Positions 33,710 through 45,779 of a DNA stretch of 64,000 nucleotides are shown piece by piece. Numbering within the stretch: the first letter of the stretch is position 1; each line of letters opens with the position of its first letter. Origin of the DNA: Unio delphinus (Eukaryota; Mollusca; Bivalvia; Unionida; Unionidae); the NCBI GenBank assembly GCA_029339505.1, contig JAQISU010000026.1:855501-919500 (forward strand), in the 5' to 3' direction. Made by a program: the position numbers and the translations under genes. The notes beneath the pieces were generated by a model that was given only the letters and a program-made list of their open reading frames with translations, was not told where the DNA came from and searched no databases.

Positions 33710-34030
33710 TCCTGTATAGAGGAAAGGATATGAGCCAGGGCATTTTCATGACCTGCATGTGTTTGAAATGTGCTTTCAACTCCACACCAAAGAGTCAGGT
33801 GCTAATTTTAGTAATGAGTGTTCCATACTCAAGACTGCTAAAAGACTGACATTTCATCAATAAAACTGTCTCTATTTTGTTTCACTTACAACTAGAATAA
33901 ACTCTCAAAATGTTTTTTTCTAAAACATAATGCATATCATTAACCAATCCTGGTCAGCAAAACCCATATATTTTCTATTTTATGTTTACCCATTTCCAGG
34001 CTGGTTCCCATATGCACCGTTGTGTCCATT
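33710..34030 (+). repeat. Dispersed repeat R, copy 2
   Basis: Contains GGAAAGGATATGAGCCAGGG, AAGAGTCAGGTGCTAATTTT, GAGTGTTCCATACTCAAGAC and the CCATTTCCAGGCTGGTTCCC end. Closest to the copy at 54125-54460. No inverted ends or coding capacity. Confidence 0.8.
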
Positions 34031-34439
34031 ATGTACAAACTGTGGTGTATGTGTATTGGGGAGAGGAGGTGTCACAAATCACTGGATACTAATCAAACAA
34101 GTGAATTTGTGTAAATTGCATATTTTTTTTATCACTTCATGGAATAATTTTGAACAAAGTTTTAAAAAGGAATTAAAGATATATGTAATATAATAAAGTT
34201 TCAGGTTCATACATGTAATACTACTGGCAATAGGTCACAACTACTGTTTAAAGACTGTACACTGCACATACCATTTTAGTTAAAATCTTGTAAAACTTAA
34301 AAAAAAACTTTAAATTTTGTTTATTAAAATGAACTTCCAACACATGATATTTTTTGCATTCTATTAAGACAAATTAAGAAACCTGCCAACACCTGTCTAC
34401 TGGGGACTAAAATGTTCAACCAGTGCAATGACTGGTGCA

Positions 34440-34720
34440 ATGATGCATGGTTGAATAATCAGATTTAAAGTGTTGAATAGTCAACATGCATGCACAGGAA
34501 GCTGTTAATTGATTACTTTATTGTTTTACTTGTTTAAAGTTAAGTGTGGGATGGTTTTTGAGGCATTATAAGCAATAAGGGAATAAATGGTGGTCCAAGA
34601 TAGTGTCTGAGCCTTAAGGTAAAAGAAAACCAAACTTTGGTGGAGAGGAGATCAAATGTGAGAGTTTTGATTTTGTATCTTGTTTAATTGGTATTGTATT
34701 GTTCATAATGTTTATGAGGA
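34440..34720 (+). repeat. Two-copy diverged repeat (with 45360-45560)
   Basis: AAGTGTGGGATGGTTTTTGA... AGCAATAAGGGAATAAA here parallels AATGTGGGATTGTTTTGAGG... AGTAATGAAGAAACAAA at 45430-45490. Both copies lie beside hAT transposase remnants, so they may be terminal parts of one old hAT family. Confidence 0.45.
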
Positions 34721-34889
34721 ATATTTAATAGGCCTGTAGTGAATATTTGCTCTGTATCTGCTTCGACCCTGAATAGTTTATTAAATGAGGTATTCGTATT
34801 TGGCCAAATAGTATAATGCAGCCGAATACAATTAGTACAATTAGGTCAACCTTTGTGAACAGCAAACTCATTGTAACCTGAAAAGAGTA

Positions 34890-35216
34890 GCTCAATTTGT
34901 AATGACAACCAGTTGAACAAATTTCTGAATGAGCCTTGTATCCTGAGGGATATTGATCCACTGTCCAGTGGCAGACCAAAGTTGACAAGTTTTCTTTACT
35001 CCGTTCTTGCACCCAAGGTTTTCTAGCAGCACCTCCATCAAGCATCCCAAGTGAACATTTATTCAGTGCTTCCAGCAACACCTTGTCAGATAACAGATGT
35101 CTTCTGGCAGTCATTGTCGCGAGACTCATTTTCATTTTATTTTTTAAAGTTAATATATTCTTCATGCAGCATCTACTGTTGCTTTTGAAAATCTGAATCT
35201 TGCTGAAAATATTAAA
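34890..35216 (+). pseudogene. hAT transposase C-terminal (dimerisation) remnant
   Basis: Reads LNKFLNEPCILRDIDPL and then, in another frame, FLAAPPSSIPSEHLFSASSN and TLSDNRCLLAV, ending TGA. The PSSIPSEHLFS motif is the hallmark of the hAT dimerisation region, near the transposase C-terminus. The longer minus-strand frame across it is a shadow. The catalytic part is absent. Confidence 0.75.
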
Positions 35217-36239
35217 TCAACTGTTTTTAAAAAAAATGAAACTGAATATTTGCAACAATTCCCAGGTACATGTTGATTAACAAATTTTATACTCCCTTGT
35301 TTCTATGTGTACTGATTTATTGAATCAGTTTTTGAAATGAAGTTTGATACATTTTCAAGAGAGTATGTGTATCATGAATTCTTTTGATGCATCTAAAAAT
35401 TGCCTTCTTTGTCTTGAAAGCCTCAGGGGAGACTTGTTTACTGTCAACGAGTTACCCTGATGAAATAAAATTAAACAGTAGAATTATTATTGACAAATTT
35501 TGCAAATAAAAAACAACATTGCCTAAAATCATGAAGCAATGAATTTTTTCATGTCATATTACTGTTGCTATAGATTACTGTCATCTTATCTTCTTCCAAA
35601 ACTCTGAAATGGGAACAAGGAACAGAAATACTGGTCAATAGTATCACATTAAACTTGACCAAATATACACCAAACTTTGGAGTTCTTTCACAAGGATAAT
35701 GTGCCCTTAAACATTGTCTCATAAAAAATATTTGTTTTGAAAAGCTGTTCTTAACTTAAGATTCCTTTGATAAACTGATAAGCTATGTATAGTTTGTATG
35801 TAGATTTCCATTGTAAATAATCTGAATTCAATATAAATGTCATATTATGTCACCAAAAACAAAACAAAGAAAATTAGAAACCTGCATGCAACTGATAAAT
35901 TTCAAAGACAAATAATGAATACATTTTAAATAAAATATATATTTTGAACAAAAAAATGGAAATAGGCAAAATCAATCTGAACTGAAAATTTACCAAAACA
36001 CTTGCTTTTATTAGGATCTTGAGAAGTTTCTTGGTCTCTTGAATACAGCAACTGTAAATTATGATTCACACACTCATTGGCAAGTTAACTGTCAGAACAT
36101 GCAAACAACTATTTAAAAAAATCTAGTAGTGCAACAATTCCAACAGCTGCCAGATACAGACTCACATTTCATCTAGCCAAAGAATAAGAGATAATGTACT
36201 CCAAAACTCTGCAAGTCTAAATTGTATTTATATTTTTTG
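35217..36239. other. Intron sequence, AT-rich
   Basis: Lies in the intron between exons D and E; no supported feature. Confidence 0.4.
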
Positions 36240-36381
36240 TATGCTTGTTGTTCTTGTGGGCTTAATGCCATTTTTTAGTACAAGGTATGCTATACATGGT
36301 GGCCAGTTAAACTGATGGAGTAAAAAGTCGTAAATACCACAGGAAGTACCACTAATCCACAGTAAGCTACTTACAAGCTTT

Positions 36382-36418
<37 letters not shown>

Positions 36419-36485
36419 TGGCTTAGTCTGAGACTTAAGCCCCTGTGGGCAGAGTTGAGATGACAATGATTGATAAAGGTGAACT
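36240..36485 (-). mobile_element. SINE family X, full-length-like
   Basis: The inverse of 31395-31530, extending into a tRNA-like head (AAGCCCCTGTGGG, TGAGATGACAATGATTG). A (CA)17 tract (36384-36417) expanded inside it. Matches 53145-53385 in order. Confidence 0.65.
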
Positions 36486-36654
36486 CTTAAAGACCCCTGG
36501 CCACCTACATTTTGACTGACTTTAAATTATGCGTAATTGCTGTGTATCAGTTTCCTTGCAATGTTCTCTACATAGTTACATTAAAATTTGAATGTAAACT
36601 CAAAATTCAACAACATTGATGACAAAAACACATCAATTAGTTTATTCAGTCTTG

Positions 36655-36800
36655 AACCAATTAATAATAATAATAATAATAATGAGGACTTTGAATAGTG
36701 CCTAATCTTTAGAAGCTCTAGGCGCTTTACAACATCTATAATGATATGACTAAATGACTGCAAAAAAGAATTAATTTTTTTAAAACCACGAAATTAGAAA
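36655..36800 (-). mobile_element. CR1/L2-like LINE 3' UTR fragment
   Basis: On the plus strand: TAATAATAATAATAATGAGG then ACTTTGAATAGTGCCTAATC, TTTAGAAGCTCTAGGCGCTT. It matches the 3' end of the LINE at 48358-49024 almost base for base for about 100 bases. No coding sequence. Confidence 0.75.
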
Positions 36801-36984
36801 ACATACATATATATACATATAAAATATAAAAAAATTTAGATTGTCATTTGAGGGATTTTCTGATGTGAAAATAGAAATGGAGAACTTTCGATGTGAAGGA
36901 ATAATCTATATTACATATATTACACAGTATTATAGAAAATTCATCTTCTGATGTGTTGACTTTTTTGCTGGCCTTCTTTTTTGA

Positions 36985-37250
36985 TATAAACGTGTTTGAA
37001 GCGTGTTTTCAATTCTGCAGCAAAGAGTCAAGTGCTAATTCTGTAATCTGCATTTCAAGTTCAAGTCTGTAAGAGGAGTTAACTTTTTTCTATTCTTCAC
37101 AGTATTAACCAGGGTAAGTTGTTGAAGATTCTATTTACTAAAATCACACTTTTATTATCAACCTATCCTGGCCAGCCAAAGCCATACATACTCTATTTTA
37201 TAATCACAATTTTAGACTGGTTTCCATTCTTCCATATTAGCAAGTCCTTA
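36985..37250 (+). repeat. Dispersed repeat R, copy 3
   Basis: GCAGCAAAGAGTCAAGTGCT ... CTATCCTGGCCAGCCAAAGC ... TAGACTGGTTTCCATTCTTC follows the order of copies at 33.7 and 54.1 kb; more diverged. Confidence 0.65.
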
Positions 37251-40200
37251 AAGGGTAATAATTGTTATACAGTGTACATGTATATGTATTTCCATTCTTG
37301 ACACCAACAGGTTTCTAAAATTCTGTCATAAATACATACAGAATCATAATTCTGATGTTTTTTTTATTTAGCTTGTTTTCATTTTTTATTTACACATAAA
37401 TATAGCTGGTGTGCATTTGTCAGGTGGCTTTAATTATCATAGTATAGTTTAGAGTTAAACATTGGATAGAGAGATTAATAATAAAGGTGTAGTGGATCTT
37501 TTGGAAAATATGCATAAAGTTGTGACTAATACATCTACATAACTTGTTTTGTGGCTGGATATGTATCAAACAGACAAAACTAGGCATGTAATGCCTGTTT
37601 TTCATTCATTATCTTATCTAAAAAGTTGGAAATAAATGCTTCTTTTACTTCATATAACACATCACATGAAGTACCATTACCTTGCTATTGGGTGTGTGTG
37701 TGTATAAGATTAAAGTGTGTATAAGATTAAAGTCTATCTTACTGTTTGTTTTCAAACACCAAATTAAAGAATTTAATGTCTTTGGACAAGAAAATGTAAT
37801 TAATTTCTGCCATCCTAAAACACAACACAAAAAAGTACTGGTAGGTATAACAACACCTTATTCTTAAAAAATAAATATAGTTCCTACAGTGAGAAAACTA
37901 TACAAATTCATTTTACAGGGTCAAATCAATCAAATGACAAAATTTAAGGTCAACAGGGAAGCAGTCGAAGGTGTAAATTATTCAATAGTTTTCCCATGTA
38001 GAGGCTATCCTTGCAAATGAAGACCAACAATTATGAATCCATTATACAACCAGCAGAAATAAAAATTGGAAGAGAATAAAATAATTATCTCAAAAGATAG
38101 TTTAAACACCCTTCTTATACTACTGGGAATAAATAACAGAAGACTTAGATGTGAAAAGAAAAATGCTAGTGTTGGTGCTAAAATAGAAACAATCTTGAGG
38201 GCCATAAAAATGTATGACTTCAGTTAGTTCACAAAAATAGTTATCAAAAATTGGAGGAAATAATACCAGTAAGGGGACTGACATAAAGAAATGTATGATC
38301 AGCTACTGGATTTTTCAATACAAAAATTTTGTCATGTGGCACTGTGCGAGATGGCCATTGGAGAAGGTTATGCTGTGTATGATACATCATAAGTCACACA
38401 GGGTCTTTCAGTTGTCTGAACCATAATGTGATGAAGATACATGATTTTTTGTAACAGTGACGGTCAAGTGATGAATTATCAGTATGGAAAGAAGGAAAAT
38501 GTCAATCTCACTCCCAGCGGAGTAGAAAAGTCAGCAAAGAACTCAAAGCTGTCATAAACATAGCCTAGTCCTATAGCTATATTAAAAACTCGAGCACTAC
38601 CGGTATTTTAAACCCAAAGCAAGTCACAATGGAGATAAGTATTATGAAAATGTCCAAGAGGTATCAGGGGTATTTGAAAAGTTCAGAGCACTTTGTTATA
38701 ACTTTTTGTTCTTTGAACCTGTCAATAAATTAAATGCTGATCGATGTATAAAGTTATATAAAATGATCTGCAGGTGCAAATGCTTCAACACCCAGTCACT
38801 TGGAGATATATGGGTGTGATGTTAAATGAGTAAATGACAGACTGTACAAGTGAAGACAATGGACCATTCTGTGAGCAAGAGCATATTGTAAACTGTGAGT
38901 ACATACTCTCCAACTGACATCTGGGCTGATCTGGATAAAATTTATGGATGGAATTCTTTGTCATATCCTCAGTAGTATACTATGTTAAATGGTGCCGGGG
39001 GGGGGGGGGGGGGATGGGCACAAGTAGTGTAAATGGGAGGAAGTGAGGAAGCCAGGGGAGGGGTCTTGGGGGAAGCGTTAACTCCTGCTGTGAGCTCACC
39101 CAGTGAGGCCCAAGGCAGAGCCCTGACTACCAATGATTTTCCTGCAATTAAATGCCATTGGTGAAAGATGCCATTTGAATTATATTTTGTATTGGCCATA
39201 AATATTGTGTTGCATAAGCAAATCGTGTGCAAGAAAACCAGAATGTTCTAACAAGAAATGTTCATTTAAACAGCATGTGTAAACATTTACTATTATATTA
39301 TCAAGCATATAAACGGGACATAATATCAGGCAAAATATATTCCAAATTTCATTTATATAACTCTCACAACCTGTGTTAATGGAACGGAACTCACAAGATT
39401 ACATCACTTCCATGGCACAATTCAGTATCATAAAGTCTGTTCAATTAACTGAAAAAAAAAGTTAAGTGAAACCCATGTTTGGTGTGTTACAAGGCACAAT
39501 CCTTTGACAAACTTACAAATGCATTTTTGGTGGCAAAAGGTTAAAAGGCACTGACATTAATGATTAAAACACAAACACCATCATTATACTCAAAATCCTG
39601 GTAAAAATGCTTTGGTGATACAGTTTTTGTGAAATGTTTTTACTCAAGAGATGCACCCTCATTACAAGTTTGGCAATAATAAGTGTAAAGGCACTGAAAT
39701 TAGAGCCAATCTGTATTAAATCATGAAAAATAACTCTATGTGACAAAGTGTAAGTTTGATGTTAATTCATGCAGTAGTTCAGAAGGTATGGTGGATAGAC
39801 ACAATTTTAAAGCAAATTTTAAAAAAAAAAAACCACAAAGGTTATGCTCACAGCAATTCAGTTTTGGTGTGGAACACATGTCCATCTTACAATGCACTAT
39901 CAATGGATGTTCAGTGACAAAGTCCTGATACTACAGAATGGGCAAATTTGTTTTAATAAATCCTGAAGAATAGGTCATAGCAACCCCTTTTTATTGTATG
40001 ATAAATTTCCCAAGATGCACATTAACTGATGGGTATTGGTGTAATAATACAGTAATTACATCCAGGACATAAATTTTAAGTAATTTTGAAGAAAAATATA
40101 TTCTGGCAAATAGGCCACAATGTTTGTACTAACAGTTCTGTTGTGCAACATGCTTCTATCCCAAGATGTATTTCTGGTATAAATGTGGTGGCAATAAGTG

Positions 40201-40438
40201 AAAAGATATTGGAATTAGTGACTGGACATACATGTAATTGAACCAATCTGAAAATAAATCATATGGTTGGAAGCAGAGATAGATGGATAAAATTAATCCT
40301 ATATACCTGTATTAGTCTAGCCAGATATGACAAAAAGTTTTGATTTTGATATTTTTTTTTTGTCATGAAAAAATATGGTTAATATAACTAAACTTTTAAC
40401 AAGATTACTCAGGAAGTTCCATACATTTCTTAGTGACA
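37251..40438. other. Intron sequence left of exon D
   Basis: Mostly AT-rich. A run of 17 G (38997-39013) is followed by a G/C-rich, possibly SINE-like patch to about 39130. No supported gene. Confidence 0.35.
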
Positions 40439-40507
40439 GAAACAACTGAAGTACCACTAGTACAGTCAAAAAAGAAACAACTGAAGTACCACTAGTACAG
40501 TCAAAAA
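40439..40507. repeat. 35-bp tandem duplication
   Basis: GAAACAACTGAAGTACCACT... occurs at 40439 and again at 40474, almost identical; a recent local duplication in the intron just after exon D. Confidence 0.9.
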
Positions 40508-40678
40508 GTATCATGGTACATACCACCAGAAGCAAATGCAGTGTTAAACAAGTATACAAGTAATACTGCACACCTCTACTATATACTCCCCACTTTTTAT
40601 AGCAGAGTGTACAAAAACAAAAGGACAAATTGTATATTTTTATATTTCTTGTTCTATTTTCAAGGGTAAAACTTTTAC

Positions 40679-40751
40679 TAACTGGCTCCTCTTCATGATG
40701 CATAGCAGATCTGGATAACTTCCCCTCCAACACTGTTTGTTTGAAATAATG
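40679..40751 (-). CDS. Exon D of the minus-strand gene (phase 0 to 1)
   Basis: A 73-bp exon with a good acceptor ACTTCTGTTTCAG and donor GTAAAA. It encodes 24 residues, HYFKQTVLEGK then LSRSAMHHEEEPV, ending with a run of Glu. It starts in phase 0, as exon C requires, and leaves one base that makes Ser with exon E. Confidence 0.58.
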
Positions 40752-42439
40752 CTGAAACAGAAGTATTATATTGGGAATAAAAGAATTAAATTTAATTACT
40801 GAAAGATATTCTGAACAATGACTTTATTATAAAGATATCAGCAAGGGAGGGGTAGAGAAGATTTAAGATTTACACTAACAGGACCTGCTTCCAAATAAAT
40901 ATGTGAATAAAACTGACATTTACTGGAATTGGATAATGTTCCAATATATGTATTAAAAAAAATCCTGATGTCCCTACGGTAGGAGAATAAAGTTTTATTT
41001 GACTTAATTTGAGATCATATTCTCCTCTGTTCCTTTATCTGTCAAAGATCTGCTATACAGATACCCCAATTATTAGGAAGATTCCTTGAAATAATTAAAA
41101 AGTATCCATCTGAGCTTTGATCATACAAATTCCCCTCTTCTAACATGGGTACTGTTATTAATTCCATTAAAAAAAATGAATTTTGAATCTTGTTTTATCA
41201 CAACTGCTTGAATGTTTTCACTTAACTGTGTAATTCATGACCAGTGATAACCAATTTTAATATCATTTCAATCCATTAAATAATACCCCAATTTTCTATT
41301 ATGCATGCACTATTATGACACAGCCTTGCGGGAACATCCCTAAGTTTAAGACTCTCACTTTCAATGCAGTATACTTTTATGGCACCTATGAACATCATTA
41401 AAAACCAGTGTTTGGTATGGTATGGTGTTTTATGGCACTGAAACTCAAGAAGGATATATGGTGTTGAAGCATGTACATGTAAAGTGTCTTGCCTATGGAC
41501 AAACCAAGGTAGCCATTACCATGTGATTCAATGGTGGGAAGTGAATCTGCAGTGTTCTGGTCACAAGTTCAATGCCTTAGCTCTGTATGTTAGAGTTCAT
41601 CTTTATCTTGTTCAAAAATCTAACAAGAGTCCCTAGAAGTGACTGATCTTCCATGAGTTGTAAATAAATTTATGAATCCAAATTAAGTCCATTTCTTCAG
41701 TTTTTGTATTCTTTTTAACTGCTGAGTATCAAAACCATTTGATATGCCATTCCAGTAAAACATGAATGTGACTCAGGGAAGGCTCTTTCAACATGAGGTT
41801 GTCACTCACAGATGCAATTTAGAAGTTCTGCTCATTTATATGTTAACTCTAAGTAAGCCTGAATAACCTAACAGATATTTTTTTTTAAACTCTGACTTAA
41901 ATGGGTACCATGTTTACATTGAACTGCCCTATTCTTAAAAATCTAAACATACCAAACTTGGTAGCTAAAATATATTTTTTTATGTTTGAATTAATATGTT
42001 CACAATAATTATCTGAACAACAGTGAATTTTCTTTCATCATGGCCTTGGACCTTGAACCTGATATCATCGATAAAAGATCACTGAATTTTGAATTTCAAG
42101 ATGTATCCAAAGTTTAGTTTGGTTTAAAGACATAATTATTTTTTTGGCATAAAAATGATTTGAACTGGCAGTATTCAACATATTTTTCAGATATATCCAC
42201 AATCTTTTGTGCTTGCTTGTACTGCTTGTAATGCATAAGACATGTATACAATTATATGTTTTGAAAAACGAGGACAGAAAGTTTTGGATTTAATTGATCT
42301 TATCCAAAAGATCCTCACACAGCAACACACTCTCTATATATTACAATTTACATGTCTTGAATTTAAGGACTCCACATGTTATAGAGGTAAAGTGCACAAG
42401 ACGATACCACTAAATCATAAAAAAGCAGTCTGAGCATCA

Positions 42440-42474
<35 letters not shown>

Positions 42475-43871
42475 TGTGTGCTTTCTTTCTTTCTTTTATA
42501 TTTTCATTCAGTGATTCAAGTTTTTTTTCTCATGCACTATTTCCTTCTGTCATTCTTTCTCATGTCATCTATCTTAAGATTTGAATTTGCTTAACAATAA
42601 TCCTGAAAGCAATTCGCTTTAAAATAAGTCTGTTATTTCTACTGCTTGCTTACATTTGTCATTATCTAGCTCATTATTATTATTAAACTGTTTCCTGATA
42701 TAAATGAGTACAAATCTTTTGCTCCTGACCATTCACATGTTTGTGTGTGCAAGAGAGAGAAAGAGGCAATAAGACTGGTCATTTTGAGAAAGAAAACAGG
42801 AGATGAAATTAAGGAGTGTTTTGAGGTCTATCTTCTGCATCTTTGCAGGTGTTATTTTAAGTTATAACTTAAAATATATATGCATATTGTAAATGTGCTT
42901 GCGGATTGACAAAATCAGGTGAGATGGCCTACCATTGCTGCTTCATTTTTTTCAAATGATAAATTAATGGTTTGATTGTGAGCCTCACCACTGGTAGAAA
43001 AGTTTCCTTATCCTCAAGTAAAAAAAGTCCCTTTTAAAATGTCCCAATGTACCTGAACTCTCTGTGGGTATGTGCATTTGTATGTGTTCAGGCTGGGTAC
43101 AGGCACACATGAATGTATATAATTTTTCTTAATCATGACCTCCAATTCTAAGCACATATAAAACATTTTGGACATTTCAGACATATTTTGGACAATTCTG
43201 CCATATGTCCTGTATCATTGTTCATTCTAACATTAATACAGAAGTGGTGTATGTCTTTTAAAGGTTAAGTTCTATGTTTACATGCTTACATGAGAAGACA
43301 AATATTACCACACTCAATTTAAAATTCAATGCCATGTGACCTTATTAATTTGAAGTACATGGGTTTGGGAGTGCACACATACGAAAAAGCTATCATGCTT
43401 ATTTAGAGATTTATCATGGACCATTCTTAATTTCCATGTCATTCAATATAAAATTTAAAAACTTAAAGAAATAAATGCAATAAAAATGGATTGATTTTCT
43501 ACAAAACTGAAATCTAGAGCAAGTTTCTAATTATATTAACTACTGAAATACTGGAGCTTAAGATAAAAATGCCATGTATTTAAAATAAATGTCGAGATAA
43601 TGTAGAGTTTTAAGTAGATATGCCACATTAATGATATTGATTCTTATAATATGATGGGTAGCAGAAGTACTGAGCACTGGAACAAATACATCTGTATTAA
43701 TCTATCCATAATTTTGTTTCTAAATACCATCCATTTTAAACAGTCACTTTTCATGATACCACAAAATTTGAATATTCCTCGCGTATTTAATCACTTGTGC
43801 ATCAATACTGAACATGAATTACAAATTTTGTCATTCCGAGACAATTTTCTATTTTTTTTTGAAAATTCTTG
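40752..43871. other. Intron between exons C and D, right of exon D
   Basis: AT-rich. A (GT)n tract lies at 42442-42480. The segment 41415-41590 (GTGTTTTATGGCACTGAAAC, AAGTGTCTTGCCTATGGACA) resembles an old tRNA-derived SINE. No gene supported. Confidence 0.35.
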
Positions 43872-43875
43872 TTAA

Positions 43876-44499
43876 CACATTAACCCCTAGCGACGACTTT
43901 ACGGGGTATGAGGTAGTAGCCTACTTCCATGGTCTGTAGCGTCAAGGTCATACATGATACACTAAAGTGGGTGGTATCATTGAAAAGTAGACAGATGTAG
44001 CTTTACAATGATAGCAAGTAATCTGGACATCTTAACTGCATTACAAAATACAGAGGAAAAAACCGAAGTTTTTGGACCCGTTTTTTTTTTCATCCAAAAA
44101 TCGCCCATGGTCGGATTCCGAATTTGTGTCCAGATTTTAGACTTTATGATCTCAGATCTACGAAAGACCAGTCTGAGACGCACACAGACAGGTGAACCTG
44201 TGCAAAAAGTAGGATAAGGTGGACATTTTGAATAAAGAGTCTTCTACATACGAAAATTATGGATCCGTAAAGCAAAAAAAAAAAAAAAAAAAAAAAAAAG
44301 GAGTCGGATTTTTGCCCTTTTGCTCATGCGCCAGCAAACTAACCAATGAAAAACATTTCCTGTATCATTAGCAACCATTTGTCTAATGGATTATTGATTG
44401 GAAATTGATGTATTACGATGTATTCCGAAATAGTCCCCAAAATGTGTTTCCTACTCACATTTCATGCGAAAACAGCAAAAAACTCCAGGGGTTAATGTA
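43876..44499. mobile_element. TTAA-flanked non-autonomous element, copy 1 (piggyBac-type MITE candidate)
   Basis: TTAA at 43872-43875 and 44500-44503 flank a 624-bp element with ends CACATTAACCCCTAG and CTCCAGGGGTTAATGTA. No coding sequence. An A-run of about 25 lies at 44274-44299. It is closely related to 55712-56337. TTAA duplication with short inverted ends is the mark of piggyBac-class insertion. Confidence 0.8.
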
Positions 44500-44794
44500 T
44501 TAATAATAAGAAACCAGTGCCAGCCTACTCATTATCTTGACAATAAATGTAACAATACTGATATCCTCTGTTCAGCTGAAGTAATAAAACTATGCTATAT
44601 ATATGTTAAGCGAGTGCAACACATGCTTACAATAATGATATAAATATATAAAATTTTAGAACCAATAATCATAAGGAATATTTTTTTTTTTACTTATTAA
44701 TAATACAAACTAAGATTTTTCCCCCAAATGATACATGAACAAAACAGCTTTCGCTGCTGACATTTTGAATATAAATATATATTAGTACAAATGT

Positions 44795-44860
44795 AATTAT
44801 AGAAGGCCTCATGGAAGATTGGTCAGTTGACCAAATCAGCTTCTTTAAATAAAGTCATAC

Positions 44861-44901
<41 letters not shown>
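44795..44901 (+). mobile_element. LINE 3' end with ATT tail
   Basis: GGTCAGTTGACCAAATCAGC and TTTAAATAAAGTCATAC run into (TTA)n at 44858-44899. Includes an AATAAA. CR1/L2-type tail; no coding part. Confidence 0.5.
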
Positions 44902-44929
44902 AACAACGAAGGAGGATTTGTTTATCTTA

Positions 44930-45165
44930 TAGGTGACTGCAAAGATTTTTCTATAACATTCAAATGCTTCTTTAGTTTCCTTCACAAGATCACTATCTGG
45001 TGACCAATGGTAACATTCAGTGAGATTACTAAACTTTGCATTTAACATACTCTCAGTAGTTAACAGTTTAAGATCCCCCCGAATTGTTTGTATTTTACAA
45101 ATAATTGAGAATGTCCTTTCTGTATCAGAATTAGAATGTTGTAATGACAGGACAACTACATACAT
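44930..45165 (-). pseudogene. hAT transposase dimerisation-domain remnant
   Basis: Reads VVLSLQHSNSDTERTFSIIC, KIQTIRGDLKLLTTESMLNA, WSPDSDLVKETKEAFECYRK. The HSNSDTERTFS motif is the hAT C-terminal signature. It belongs to a different hAT branch from the copy at 34.9 kb (SNxDTERxFS rather than SSxPSExLFS). The frame is open, but the rest of the transposase is missing; the Asn run after it comes from the adjoining ATT repeat. Confidence 0.75.
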
Positions 45166-45359
45166 GTGATTCTATGTGCAGTAGGTAAAAAATACAATTT
45201 TAAATTCTCTGCACATACCATTTTCAGTTTAAATCTATCACTTTTTAGAATTTTTTAAAACAAATAAAAAGAAACAGCTATGCGACTGGAAATGCACCAC
45301 CAGTACATGTTCAATGACCATTGCAGTAATCCAAAGCAGATCAATAGGATTCAAACTGT

Positions 45360-45560
45360 TAATAACAGATGACATGTGTACAAAACAAACTGTTAATGGA
45401 TTGCCATATTTTTGTTATCTGGAAGTTTAAGGTCAAATGTGGGATTGTTTTGAGGTGTTATTAAGTAATGAAGAAACAAAAGATGTCACAAGTCTCCTGT
45501 TCTGAGTCTTTTATGAAAATCTGCTGACCTTTGATGAGTAGGAGACAAGATGAATAGACA
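45360..45560 (+). repeat. Two-copy diverged repeat (with 34440-34720)
   Basis: Same order of blocks as at 34440-34720; see that entry. Diverged and without inverted ends. Confidence 0.4.
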
Positions 45561-45779
45561 AACCAATAATATGTGTATAAATATATAATAAACATTGTTA
45601 AAAAGATGAGGTGTTTTTACACAACAAATGCTATTAAAAAACTAGACAATTGATCTACTACTAAAATAAAATATGCACAATGCTTTATTGATGAGTAAGT
45701 ACATACAGGATTCAAACATATTGTAGTTGTGAACATGTGTAAAACATTTTAGGTGAGTATATGATAATCCTTGGCATCC

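Noticed and set aside
34725..35165. 146-residue minus-strand open frame
   Set aside because: Shadow of the hAT dimerisation remnant on the plus strand, which has the recognisable motif.
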